64,000 nucleotides of DNA, from NCBI GenBank assembly GCA_037447655.1, contig JBBHKE010003104.1, positions 62,001 to 126,000 of the forward strand. The letters are read 5' to 3'. This document shows, one piece after another, positions 37,901-48,236 of the stretch. Numbering within the stretch: the first letter of the stretch is position 1; each line of letters starts with the position of its first letter. The translations under genes and the position numbers were made by a program. This stretch comes from Zygnema cylindricum. Taxonomy: Eukaryota > Streptophyta > Zygnematophyceae > Zygnematales > Zygnemataceae. Below the pieces are notes generated by a model. It was not told the origin of the DNA. It worked only from the letters and a program-made list of their open reading frames with translations, and made no database searches.

Positions 37901-39589
37901 GTGTATTCTTAACCTGCCATGTTAATGAAGTGAGGTCATTGTGTTTCGAATTGACTTGTTGTTTGCTTAAGTTTATCAAACGTTTCGCTGTGAAGGCTAT
38001 GCGAATCTGTGAACGAAACCAATTTTACTCTCCTTCGTTGTTTTTGTTTTTGTTTTTTGTTATCAATTGCTATCCACACTACACCTTCCACGGCTATTAG
38101 AGTGAGTTATTGGCATTAAGGCAGGATTAAATCGGATTAACATATTATGTTTTGCCATGTGGCTCATTATGTGCCACTTAATTAACTAGACCACCCATCG
38201 AGATTAGAGTTAAATATTTTCCGGGCAGTCAAAGGCATATAACTTTGTGATTGACCGTTAATTTTTTTTTCTCGTGTAAGCAAAATCAAAAGGTAAGGTC
38301 TACCTTTCAATCGTGATGTCACAATTGAAAATTGGAAACCTGTGTGATGAAAAAAAGTACTTTTGACTGCTGGAAAAATGTTAAACTCTAATATCGATGA
38401 ACACTGTAGTGTTATTGACCCTAGTTTATGATATTGGGTGAAAAAAATCATGCACTCGAACTACAGCTATTAATTTTAATGGCGATGGGCAGTTTAGTGT
38501 TGGTCGTATATTTTGCAAATCATTTCTTCTCAGTAAAAGGGGAATTACGCTACTGGAATTTACTTACGTTACTCAATTGTACATGTTTATGCAAATAAAT
38601 TTAGTCATGAAACCGTTCAAAACTCTCGTTTTGTACGAAAAAAAGCTGGCCCAACAAAAAATGATCCAATCATTGGACCAAGTAAATATGTTTTGTTCAT
38701 AGATTTTTATGTTGCTTTTGTTTTGTTAAGGTTTCAATTAGACTGTGAATTAGGGCTAAGAATTGGGGTTAGGAATTGGAAGTTGGAAGTTGGAAGTTTG
38801 AAATTTTTTATTATTTGTCTGTGTAGACCTTCAAGTGAGTTTTGTCTAATTTTTGATTGTTTTTTTTTTTTTTGGCTTTGGTATGTGGGTTTTTTAACTT
38901 CCAGGCCTTGGTGTGCATCTCTATGGAGTCATTTAGTAATAAAAGGAGGTTTTACTTCATATAAAGAGCCTCCAGCTCTTTTGCCGGTCTCGGTAAGATA
39001 CCTCGATAAACTAAAGCATGATCACCTTTATTACCTTTACTCTGTACCTTTATTGTTTAATGATTGCCGATTCAAGTCAGTCTTGAAACAAAAAAGACAA
39101 AACATCCTATTTATTTTGCAGATTAAACCTTAATCGATTCCCAAATTTATGTAACGCATGCAAATAAATTTAGCGTAGATCTTTGCAGGTTTTAGACTTT
39201 TTTGTCCAGGTGTCCTTTTTATGAATGTCTATGTCGATCTCGATCTGTTTTATAAAAATCTGTATCTACTGGTCTCAATCTGTGTCTATTTTATGTTAAC
39301 TTGTACCTATTCAGTGTCAATCTGTATCTTTTTGGTGTCAATCTGTACCCTTTGTATGTTAATCTGTATCTATTTGGTGTTTTAGGGTTTCAATCTATTT
39401 ATTTGGTGTCAATCTTTTTTGCAGGTTCCTCGTGTTTTGGAAGAAGGTGGATCTCAAACAATTTTTTCGAAGGCGTGGGCCGACTTGCATCGCAAACATA
39501 TGGTTGAATATGGTCGTCTGGCTTCACAATATGCCGAAGAAGTACAACAACTTCGAAACCGTCATAAACAAGGAGAGACAATTGGTTAA
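31914..39589 (+). CDS. SAWADEE-RGG-RRM chromatin/RNA-binding protein
   Basis: Six exons join in consistent phase: 31914-32198, 33273-34847, 35655-35852, 37455-37609, 38905-38992 and 39425-39589, giving 821 residues. Residues about 13-140 resemble the SAWADEE domain, a tandem Tudor-like reader of methylated histone H3: VDDAWYEA, VTFIGFDGDDEI, then H101, CTC at 110-112 and DIC136 as likely zinc ligands. Residues 141-620 are charged and low-complexity with three RGG/RGR clusters (about 351-372, 394-406, 438-461), typical of RNA binding. Residues about 645-745 look like an RRM (KVVILDNLDTGIS strand, helix, WGLVIYKEASQAEELVRLL, then GRPW). The C-terminal helix is rich in charge (AWADLHRKHMVEYGRLA). 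The likely role is nuclear, linking histone marks to RNA. If intron 2 is retained, translation stops at 34866-34868, leaving a 627-residue form without the RRM. Exon 5 is the least certain but is the piece that makes the phases agree. Confidence 0.8.
32392..32462. repeat. ttaaggg-type degenerate repeat in intron 1
   Basis: Repeats of gggtttttaa and agggtgttttt lie in the first intron of the SAWADEE gene. They resemble plant telomere-like repeats but are too irregular to be telomeric. Confidence 0.7.
35415..35585. repeat. CT-rich tract in SAWADEE gene intron 2
   Basis: A long CTCTCT/CACCTC tract 70 bp or more before the acceptor of exon 3. Both-strand frames across it are spurious. Confidence 0.9.
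36115..36225. repeat. AAAACTCT / AAAACCCT repeats in intron 3
   Basis: A short array of aaaaaactc, aaaactcta and aaaaccctaa units with no coding potential. Confidence 0.75.
39225..39420. repeat. ~25-bp minisatellite before the last exon
   Basis: Six to eight copies of a unit like ggtgtcaatctgtatcttt run almost to the acceptor of the last SAWADEE-gene exon at 39424. Confidence 0.85.
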
Positions 39590-39697
39590 CACTGTGATAA
39601 AGAAGGAGAGGCTATTGCTTAACACTGTCAAAAACAAGGAGAGGGAACGGCTTAACACTCATAAACAAGGAGAGGGAACGGCTTAACACTGTCATAA
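39562..39697. repeat. 33-bp tandem repeat covering the stop codon
   Basis: Units beginning cataaacaaggagag and ending taacactgt repeat four times, plus a partial copy. The first copy encodes the last residues and the TAA stop of the SAWADEE gene. The others lie directly downstream and each carry the same taa in the same register. Confidence 0.88.
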
Positions 39698-40779
39698 ACA
39701 GTGTCGGAAAACTTTGATAGGTAAGTGTACGAGGATAGAAACAACGGTTAATATTCGATGTTTTTCGACAGTCGGGTTTTACTTTCTTATCCATGTTTCT
39801 CGGGCATGGATTTCTGTTTCCGATTAGTTGCGTTACTACTGTCACACAGTAATATTAGAGGGAAAGAAAACGGTGTGTGTCAGAATCTGCAGTAAATTAG
39901 GGTTCCCTAAAATTGAGGAAAGCTGTGCTTTTAGAAACGAAGAAAAGCTGTGCTCTTAGAAAACGAGAAAACGAGGGATTTCTTTGGAAAAAGTTAAATA
40001 CTGACGAGAACCAACAATGTTGTTTGCCCTTTTATTAGATTACCGTCGTGAAATCTAACAATGTGGCAAAAGCTGATAATCATAAAATTTTCTATGTGCT
40101 TGCACTGAGAAATATGTTTGTCCCACATTGTTTAATAAAAGTACTCTTTTTCACTCTTTTCGAAAATATTGTTTTAGGAAAGCATACATCTCAGAGTTTC
40201 ATTTTTCTTAGAGTTGCGCCATAGTCTACAGCTAGTCTATCAGCTGATTTTGTCCGTCCATTTTGTACTCGGTCTTTCTTTACCGACAAAGTAAATAAAT
40301 CTTATACGGTTTGTATGGTACGAGCAGTAGTAAGGTTGTTTAGTACTTAAAAAATGTCCAAGGAAAGGTGAAAAAAATGTTTATTTCTGCAACAATGTGT
40401 GGCAAGAGCCCGTCTATCTATTTTTTTGCATTTGTTATGGTTTTGTAAATCAAGGAGTTGCTTTTTTGTATGAAGGAATATCTTGTTCTTAGGTGGCATC
40501 TCCGAAACAAAATATGTAATGTTTTGATAAGGTTTACTTAATTGCTCGCCAAAATCTATCCTTAAAACCAATTCTGTCCAATGTTTAAAACGGACAAGTT
40601 TGTACGAGCAAAGAAAAAGGTACAATATCAAGAAGTTATGTTCAAAAAGCAAAACTAAAGAAGTGCGTAATCTTGATCGCACTTTCGGACATTAAAATTG
40701 GTCCTGCGAATGGAAGTGGAATTTTCATCAGTATTAAACTTTGGTACGCCACCTATTGAGATCAGAACTAAAACTGCTA

Positions 40780-40997
40780 CACCGCGCATCGTTATTAGTG
40801 TCAAAGTTTAAATAGCGTAAAAAAAAAAATAGTGTTATTGATTCAAATTTAGTGCCAGATACGTGGCAGCTTATGGTCCACGTCCTTAAATAGCGTTGCT
40901 AATTTAATTTCGAAAATCATGTATACTAGTTGCGGAAAAAAATCAAGATTTTAAGAACCCAAATTAGAGTTAATAACACTACAAACGATGCGCGGTG
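40780..40997. mobile_element. TA-flanked MITE, 218 bp
   Basis: Ends CACCGCGCATCGTTATTAG and its near complement ACGATGCGCGGTG, with TA outside each end. Same family as 31199-31698. Confidence 0.82.
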
Positions 40998-42439
40998 TAC
41001 TGGGCAATCAAAAGTCCTCATTTCTCACTATAAAGTTTTCCTATCTTCAATTGTGGCATTTCTTTCGAAACGGAAGATCTTTACTTTTCAACTCCTTTCC
41101 CCAACACCAAAATTTCATGTCCAGTACAGAAGGTAAATGCCATCAACCACCTGAGAAGTGTTGAACTCTAATAGAAGACGGTGGAAAGGTCAGGCGATGG
41201 TTTTTTTTCTACATTTTCTAGTGTTCTACATTTTTGATCTGTTTGATTTGGTGCGAGTTTTTCACTTTTCGTTTCGGCTTTCTCTTTCTTCTGTTCATAT
41301 ATACTTAAATGGTTCACCGTTGCTTGTTTATTTGAAGTTTATCATGTTCACAAATTTTTCTTTTACGCAAGGTTTTGTCACGACCGATTTACTACCTGCA
41401 ATCTGGCAGAATTTGTCCATTTATGAAAATAAAAAATACAATCTCTAAGTGTGAAAGAAGAACACGACGTCTACACACGATAATGATGACTGAACTGGAC
41501 TGCCCATCACTTCATGATTAAAAATGTAATTCGATCATAACTTTTTTAGGCCGAAAATCATAAAACTGTTTACATCACTTTACGAGAGTTGACTACAACA
41601 GCCACATTCCCCTGTACTAGATTCTATATATATTACTTTAACATTTACATAAGCAATTCCTCTCGTTAATACTGATGAGAGTTAGTGAATTCTTAGAGTT
41701 AATGCTTTATTTAAATCAGCTACACTATTATATTTTACATGGCTCATTATAAATCACTGATCTGAATAGTGTTATTAACACTCATTTATGCTTCTAGTCC
41801 AAAAAAACAATCCTTCAAAGGGCAGTGTGATTCGCTAAACGGCACGACACAATATTTTTATCATCTCATTTTTTATTTATTTCCACTACTGTCACAAGAC
41901 CGAGTTTGAAATAAAATGTAACTGCAGTGAAACACAAAAAATAAGAAACATCGAATACCGTTTCTCCCTCCACTGATCCATTCATAAAAAATCATTTAGA
42001 AACCATCTGGAAACCATTTGGAAACCATTTAGAAATCATTTGGAAATGACTTCACATCCATAATAAGTGGATAAAACGAAAAATTAAGAGATCAACTGAA
42101 TCATACAATGGACATATTTACGACTAACTGGTAAAACCCTTCATGACATACTGGCTCGCCCCAAAGAAAAAGGATCTCTAGGAAACAGACCTCTAAGTAA
42201 TTGGAGGAAAATAAAAAAAAAGCCCTCAAAGTGACTGCGGATATTGGTTAATTGGAGAAATCTGATGTTACCATTCCATGCCATTCCTGTCCTTTACAAG
42301 AATAAGACAAAAAATGCGACTTATGTTGCTAATATGTCATCGACTCCAATTTTTTTCTGCAAAGTTTTTACAAGACATAGAGACGCCCCATCAGACTCCG
42401 AGGAGAGAGAGAGAGCCCTCCCCCTCTTAAAGGAGGACT

Positions 42440-42640
42440 GTGGGTGTGTCTCTCTGTTTTTGACCGTGAGTGTCTCTCTCTGTTTTTGGACCATGAGTCT
42501 CTCTCTCTTTTTCGACCATGAGTGTCTCTCTCTCTGTTTTTCGACCATGAGTGTCTCTCTCTCTGTTTTTAAGCCATGAGTGTCTCTCTCTGTTTTTAAG
42601 CCATGAGTGTCTCTCTCTGTTTTTGAACCATGAGTTTTAC
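42440..42640. repeat. 27-29 bp tandem array (catgagtgtctctctctg)
   Basis: Six or seven copies of catgagtgtctctctctg followed by tttttgacc or tttttaagc. It lies about 70 bp past the stop of the minus-strand GLTP gene, so it may sit in its 3' untranslated region. Confidence 0.9.
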
Positions 42641-42711
42641 TTCACCATTTAAAATTAGGATAGGATTACACTTAAACAAGACCATATCACTTGTATAATA
42701 CAATATTATAA

Positions 42712-45700
42712 CTACGGAATTGTGGAACAAAAAAAAAAACGGAGAATTGCAGACATGATTGAACTTCCATCATAGACTCTGGTTTGTGCAATCTGATCCA
42801 ACATATCATCCATTTCGATACCCAGCTAAGCATAATATGCCTTGAACTGTTATTAGCACAAATCAACACTAATTTGGTGCCAGTTCTTTTTACCCTCTGA
42901 CCACAAAATAACATGAATAGTACTAACTGTTTATTTATCAACAATGATTCTTTAAAGGTTCAAAATAAGCCACGCCATTCGGAAGTGAATTAGAATAAAT
43001 AACACTAATAAAAACCTGACACTAATAATTCCTTCACTCCAACAACGATTCACGGTGTTGCTTTCACTTGTAACCCAAGTCAAAACACACAGGAAAGATG
43101 ATACCTAAGGATGCATATGACATAATGCTTAGAGAAAGGAAACTGTGTAAAACTTACCAAAAATGCGTGATTCTCTTCCAATAACGGCCAGAAGGAACCG
43201 ATGAACTTGTCCATGTCTCCGTTAATGTCGCCAGGACCAAGTTTATCAAAGAATGTTTTCCTATCCGGGGCTAAATTTAAAGCCATCTGCAACACCACAA
43301 TTTTTTTTGAGATGTTTAAGAAATGATCAAGTTAATGCTGCACTGAAGTAAAAGAAAAAGAGAAGAAAGAAAGAAAAGAAAAGAAAAAGAATGAAAGAAT
43401 GACACCACAAGATACATGTTTTCCTTTTTACAGTTGTTTTAATAATTTAATGCCATCTGCAACAAATCTGAAGGAGACGTTTAAAATGGCCTATGAGATT
43501 GTAGAAGAAGCAATAAGTGACAAAATGAATACTCCTTTGTAAATCATTAACTTCACCAGTTCTTTTTTATTTTTCTTGATACATAACACAAAGTCCAAAC
43601 TGTAGACAGTCAAACTCAGGCTAAATGACAAATGTAGTAGAGGAAAGGATTCGATAATGGTTGTTACAAGTTAACTTAGCCCAGATACTACAAATAATAA
43701 TGAATTGTTATAGATATAGAAAACTTCCAGAATTTCCATACTGACTTTCAATGCAAGATGCAATAATAAGTATCATTAGAACAGTGATGATGCTTCTTAC
43801 AAAAAAATGTTTTTCAACAACAAGCAACATGAAACATTCAACAAACAAAATAAGACACCTTCTACAATGCCACCTCTCATAAAACAAAAAGGCCAGCAAA
43901 TCATGACAACATATCAGGCTTAAGAATGCCACAGATTTGCATAAAACTATAGTGCCCATCGTTATTTAAGGAACTATTAGCGTAAATGCGGAATTAGAAT
44001 GTGAAATTCTAAATTAGTAGACGGAGACGGCGGATGCTAGTCTACTCCCGTTAATAGTGTTATTAACACTATTTTGTGAGTTCTGGTAAAAAACAACCGC
44101 GCCCGAATCAGCATTCACTAATAGAGAAGGGCAGTCCACTACACCGTGTATCGCTATTATTATTTTTGCCACTTACAACATCTTTTCTACGTGCACACAC
44201 TTGTCAGGTTAACGCTAGATTAGATTGGAGGGTAACATTTTCACCTTCCGATTGGCGGTCTCCAATCAAAAATCAGACAAGTGTGCAGCGAGAAAAGATG
44301 TTTTAAGCGCAAAAAAAAATTAACACTAATCGGGATACACGATGTACCAACCTTAATTAGTGTTATTACCACTAAAAGCGATGGAAAGTGTAATACCGAC
44401 CTTGAATGCTGCTTGGGCTATCCAGCCGTGATATCTCTTAAGTGTTTCATCGTAAGCATTCAAAGCCGCTTGGTAAAGAGTCCATTCTTCATGTTGCCTC
44501 ATATTTCTTAACAACGCTGTTAAAAAGTCCATAGCTCTGGCAAAAAAAATGAAACAAAAGAGGAAGAAGATTACAACACATCAGCTGAACCATTCAATTG
44601 CCTTTCTCAAATTTCTTAAAATCGCAGTTACAAAGGCCACAACTCTGACGAAAGAATCAAAGCAGATCAGCTTAACCATTGTTAAAAGGTCCATAGCTCT
44701 GTCAAATAAATGATCCCAGAAGGAGCTAAACTGTTTTTTCACCTTTCCAAATTATCAAAACATCTCAAGAGAGTACAGATGGAATCACTCTTCCTCGTGA
44801 TTTTCAAAAAATGACAACAGAGATGCCTTCAGAGAAAAAGGATAAACGATTCAGGACACAAATTGTGACTATGCCAACGAAAAGGCAAAAAAATAAAAAT
44901 AACGCTCTTCCTCTCCCTCTCCCTCTCTCCCTTTATTCTCTTTCTTTACCTTGCGAGCCACAGAGGAGCGTTTGAATTTGCACACTATCCCTCTCCTCCC
45001 CCCTCTACTTTCCCTCTCTCTCCCTCCCTTGCTCTAACTTGTGAGCAACAGAAGAGCATGAGCATTTGTCTTTGCACTCTCTCCCTCTCCCCTCTAATCG
45101 CTTTCTCTTCCTCTACCTTGTCAGCCACAGAAGAGCATTTGTATTGCTGCCTGACGCTCTCGTTGTCTCCCTCTACCTCTCCCTCGCCCTCTCTCCCTCT
45201 CCCTCTCCCTCTCCCCCTCTACCTTGTGAGCCACAGAAGAGCATTTGTATTGCTGCTTGACACTCTTGTTGTTTTATTCTCAACATCTTTTTGTACTATA
45301 TCATACAGAGCCTCGAAAGTAACCGGAGAATTTTGAAAACAAGTATCCAAACGCTGAAAAAAAAAAAAAAACATAAAACCAATAATTAGAATCTTTTTTT
45401 ATTTTTGATACATTTAGCATCGTTTGTTTGAAAAAAGAAGGAAAAAAGTATCCTCCTGTCACACTATGAAAAGTAGCTGGCGGGTTTTGATAAATAAATA
45501 AGAAACGCTAAGAGAGAAAAAACAAAATGTCAATCACTGGACCCTTTTTTTTGTTTTCGTCTATTTAAAACTGTTTGTTTTGAAAGAAAGGATTATATTT
45601 AAGGGAATAAAGAAAAGAAGGGAGACAAAATCTTAATAAACCGCATAAGAAAAAAAATGAAAGTCAAAATAATTGAATTACTGGTACATAGAAAACCAAA

Positions 45701-46393
45701 AAATACTGAATTGTTGTTAAATAATAAACCAAAAATATTGAATTACTGGTACATCAAAAAGCACAAATCTAACTATTACTAACTCGAAATATAACTAACC
45801 TGAATATTTCCTCCAATGTCAGATTTGACAATGGCAAGAGCAGCTCCAAATCTGTCTGAAATTCCAATAAACAACCAAAAATGGTGAGAAAACATAAAAA
45901 GATATTAAAAGATCGCAAAATAATGGAAAAGAAACAAACACACTGACAGAGACACACATGAACACATACATACGCACACAATGTTCTTTTGTGAAAGGCA
46001 AAATATTATAAAATGACATCCTTCATCGCAGTGGAGCGACTAGCAATTGTAAATACGGTTTATACAAATAGATAAAGTATGATTCTGGAAAACAAACAGA
46101 AAAAAAGAAAAGAAAATTATACGAAACTAGAACTACACTGACCAATTAACAAACTATTCCAACTATTCTAAACTATTGTAAAATATTCTTCTCTCTTTAT
46201 TTCTTTCAAAAGTTAAAAACTAGGAAAAAGTTATTAGCAAAAAGAAATGTTGAAGAATCAATAACTCACCGACAATAGGGAGAACAAGGCGACAAAGATC
46301 CAAGAAAGGCTTTGTCAACAGTACTGATTTTGAATTCTTCACATGAGGTATTAACTCCAATGCAGGACTGAAAATACTTCGAGACGAAGCCAT
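42712..46393 (-). CDS. glycolipid transfer protein (GLTP family)
   Basis: GLTP-fold proteins carry single glycolipid molecules between membranes in the cytosol. Six minus-strand exons agree in phase: 46393-46270, 45855-45800, 45353-45223, 44536-44401, 43286-43158 and 42825-42712, giving 229 residues. Conserved points are KSDIGGNIQ with Asp54 and Asn58, Arg61 at the usual lysine position, NALLWLTRAMDF with Trp101, and YHGWIAQAAFKMALNLAPDR with His140. These match the headgroup-binding Asp, Asn, Lys, Trp and His of glycolipid-specific GLTPs rather than the ceramide-1-phosphate type. The last exon (LGIEMDDMLDQIAQ..., ending CSTIP) is longer than the usual short tail and is the weakest part. Its stop follows a poly-T run that gives FFF. 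The exon 4 donor is GTCGGT, which is unusual. Fragments of exons 3, 4 and 5 are duplicated in the introns. Confidence 0.88.
43440..43492 (-). pseudogene. degenerate copy of GLTP exon 5 start
   Basis: On the minus strand this repeats the acceptor side of exon 5 (gttgcag/atggcattaaatta compared with gttgcag/atggctttaaattta). It lies about 160 bp upstream of the true exon edge, and the similarity fades after roughly 45 bp. Confidence 0.6.
44142..44344. mobile_element. TA-flanked foldback MITE in GLTP intron 4
   Basis: Ends CACCGTGTATCGCTATTAT and its near complement, flanked by TA. The inner arms gccacttacaacatcttttc and its complement make the copy almost wholly palindromic. It stops about 56 bp from the exon 4 donor. 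Confidence 0.82.
44600..44715 (-). pseudogene. two partial copies of GLTP exon 4 start
   Basis: Two degenerate repeats of the exon 4 acceptor region. One (about 44607-44665) covers the branch/acceptor and about 45 bp of exon. The other (about 44676-44712) matches ttaaaaggtccatagctctg almost exactly. Neither keeps an open frame long enough to replace exon 4. Confidence 0.6.
44905..45222 (-). repeat. three extra copies of the GLTP exon 3 end with CT tracts
   Basis: The last 40-55 bp of exon 3 plus its donor are repeated downstream in the intron at about 44951-44985, 45036-45078 and 45116-45165. Each is separated by CTCCCT-rich sequence. The exonic word ccacagaagagcatttgta recurs. The copy nearest exon 3 is almost identical to the exon and keeps AG/GTAGAGG. 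The farthest has AG/GTAAAG, a better donor than the true one. The middle one has lost GT. Confidence 0.8.
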
Positions 46394-46776
46394 TACCGAG
46401 GTTCAACAACTTTGTAAACAAAAACGAAACAAAATATTAGTACAATGAATTTTTTTTAGTGTTTTTACGGTTTGTTGATTCCTAGCAATTGAGTTTAAGC
46501 TCAAAAAAGTTATTGAACAGACAATAAATAAGTAACTAACAACAGCAAGGAAAAGATGCAGAGAAATTTGATGCTGCTTTAGTAGCTGCAAGCACTTGGA
46601 AGCTGCAGATTCAAAAGTCATAACAGGAAAGAAAGATATTTAGTGCGAAAGCTATACGAAATTAATAAACCGTGTGAAAATTTCGTGCGTAAATTCATAC
46701 AACCAGAACTTTCGTGCGACTCATTTCTTCGGGAGAGTATCGTCAAAATATCGTGTGCGATATAGTATCACGATAA
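46394..46776. other. 5' flank of the GLTP gene
   Basis: The only sequence between the GLTP start and the hAT element, so the GLTP promoter should lie here unless the transposon contributes. No promoter motif can be assigned with confidence. Confidence 0.4.
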
Positions 46777-47026
46777 CTTGAGATCAGAGGTCGCAAAAGT
46801 CAAAAAATTTCACACCCGAAACCGACCGTTTTTTTTTTTCAAAATCTGAGTAACCGACGCCCGACCGAATTTTGTCACGCTCCAAAATTGTTAACCGTTA
46901 ACCGACCGTCGTTTACGAAAAAAAAAAAAAACCGAATCTTGATTTTTCGCGACTAACCGTGCCCGCCCGTAACCGAAAAAGTACAAAATTACAACGCTCA
47001 TTATTTTTAACGTTAAGCATTTAATA

Positions 47027-47554
47027 CACCGCGAATCGTAATCATCGTAAACAAATAATTAATGTTATCCATTCCAATGTAGATTTTTTCGTTTTTTCAA
47101 AACAAAGTTGTACTCTACTGTAGTTTATCAATAACTCAAGTTTAGGTTTCTGTCAGTAATGATTATCCGCTTTACCGAATCTGACAAACGTACAATTTCA
47201 CGTCATAATTATCCGATTTCTTAGGTACACATAGAGAATCTGACAAACGTACAATTTCACGTCATTATGACGTTTGCACCACGCGGTTTGTGAAAACACA
47301 GGTACATCATAGCGGCATGTATTAAATCATTTTTTGTACTTTTGTCGTTAATACGGTAAAATTTTGCACGGTCAGACACCGATCGTAAGCCACACTATTT
47401 AAAACGGCACTATACTAAAGCTGTTAACGTTGATTCAAAAGTACCTTAAATAATGTAAAGAAAAATTTTGAGTTATTTACTCTTTATAAGGTTTTTGGGT
47501 CAGAATTCTTGGTGACGGAATTAGCGTTAATAACGCTAATTACGATTCGCGGTG
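47027..47554. mobile_element. TA-flanked MITE nested in the hAT element
   Basis: Ends CACCGCGAATCGTAAT and its complement attacgattcgcggtg, TA on both sides, 528 bp. It lies in the non-coding left part of the hAT element, so it inserted after that element arrived, or travelled with it. Confidence 0.83.
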
Positions 47555-48060
47555 TAGTGTTAATGGAAAATTTGATTAATGATACTATTTAATGCAAAGA
47601 GACGTGGCAGGTTATAGCCCACGTCTTTAAATAATATTGTTAACTTTATTTTGTAATGTTAATGTTTATTCTCTCGCAAATCTAAATTTTTCGCTACAAT
47701 ATTTCGGACAGTTTTTCTTTCGACTAAAATACTATGTTATTAATTATGCAAAAAAGGTAAAGTTTTAATTATGAATGTTTACAAAAAAAGTCTTAGTTTT
47801 TCACATAGAAAATCAATAAGCAAGAAACACAATGTGATGAGCAAAAAAATCAAAACATATTTTGTAGTATCAAATATATGAAAAATCAAATCACAACCGT
47901 GTCCTATTTTCGACTCTATGATACAAATTCTCAACCTCAAACCTAAAATTTACACAAAATATATAAATCTAAATGTGGTATAAATACTTCGCTTTGGTAA
48001 TTTGGTAAAAATAAACATCCCGGTTTAAAAAAATATTAAAAAAACACTAGAAAAATTGTG

Positions 48061-48185
<125 letters not shown>

Positions 48186-48236
48186 AACTAATACTAAAAA
48201 AATAACAATAATTAGAAAACAAAACAAAACAAAAAA

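Larger units (their letters stand above)
39698..42711. other. spacer between SAWADEE and GLTP genes
   Basis: No gene found on either strand. A minus frame at 40347-40682 has no known motif. It contains a TA-flanked MITE (40780-40997), a possible foldback remnant to about 41170, and a 42450-42640 tandem array. The rest shows nothing I can name. Confidence 0.5.

Noticed and set aside
39432-39686. 84-residue frame FWKKVDLKQFF... over the last SAWADEE-gene exon
   Set aside because: It appears only if exon 5 (38905-38992) is skipped. With exon 5 included the phase shifts to the frame that ends cleanly at 39589.
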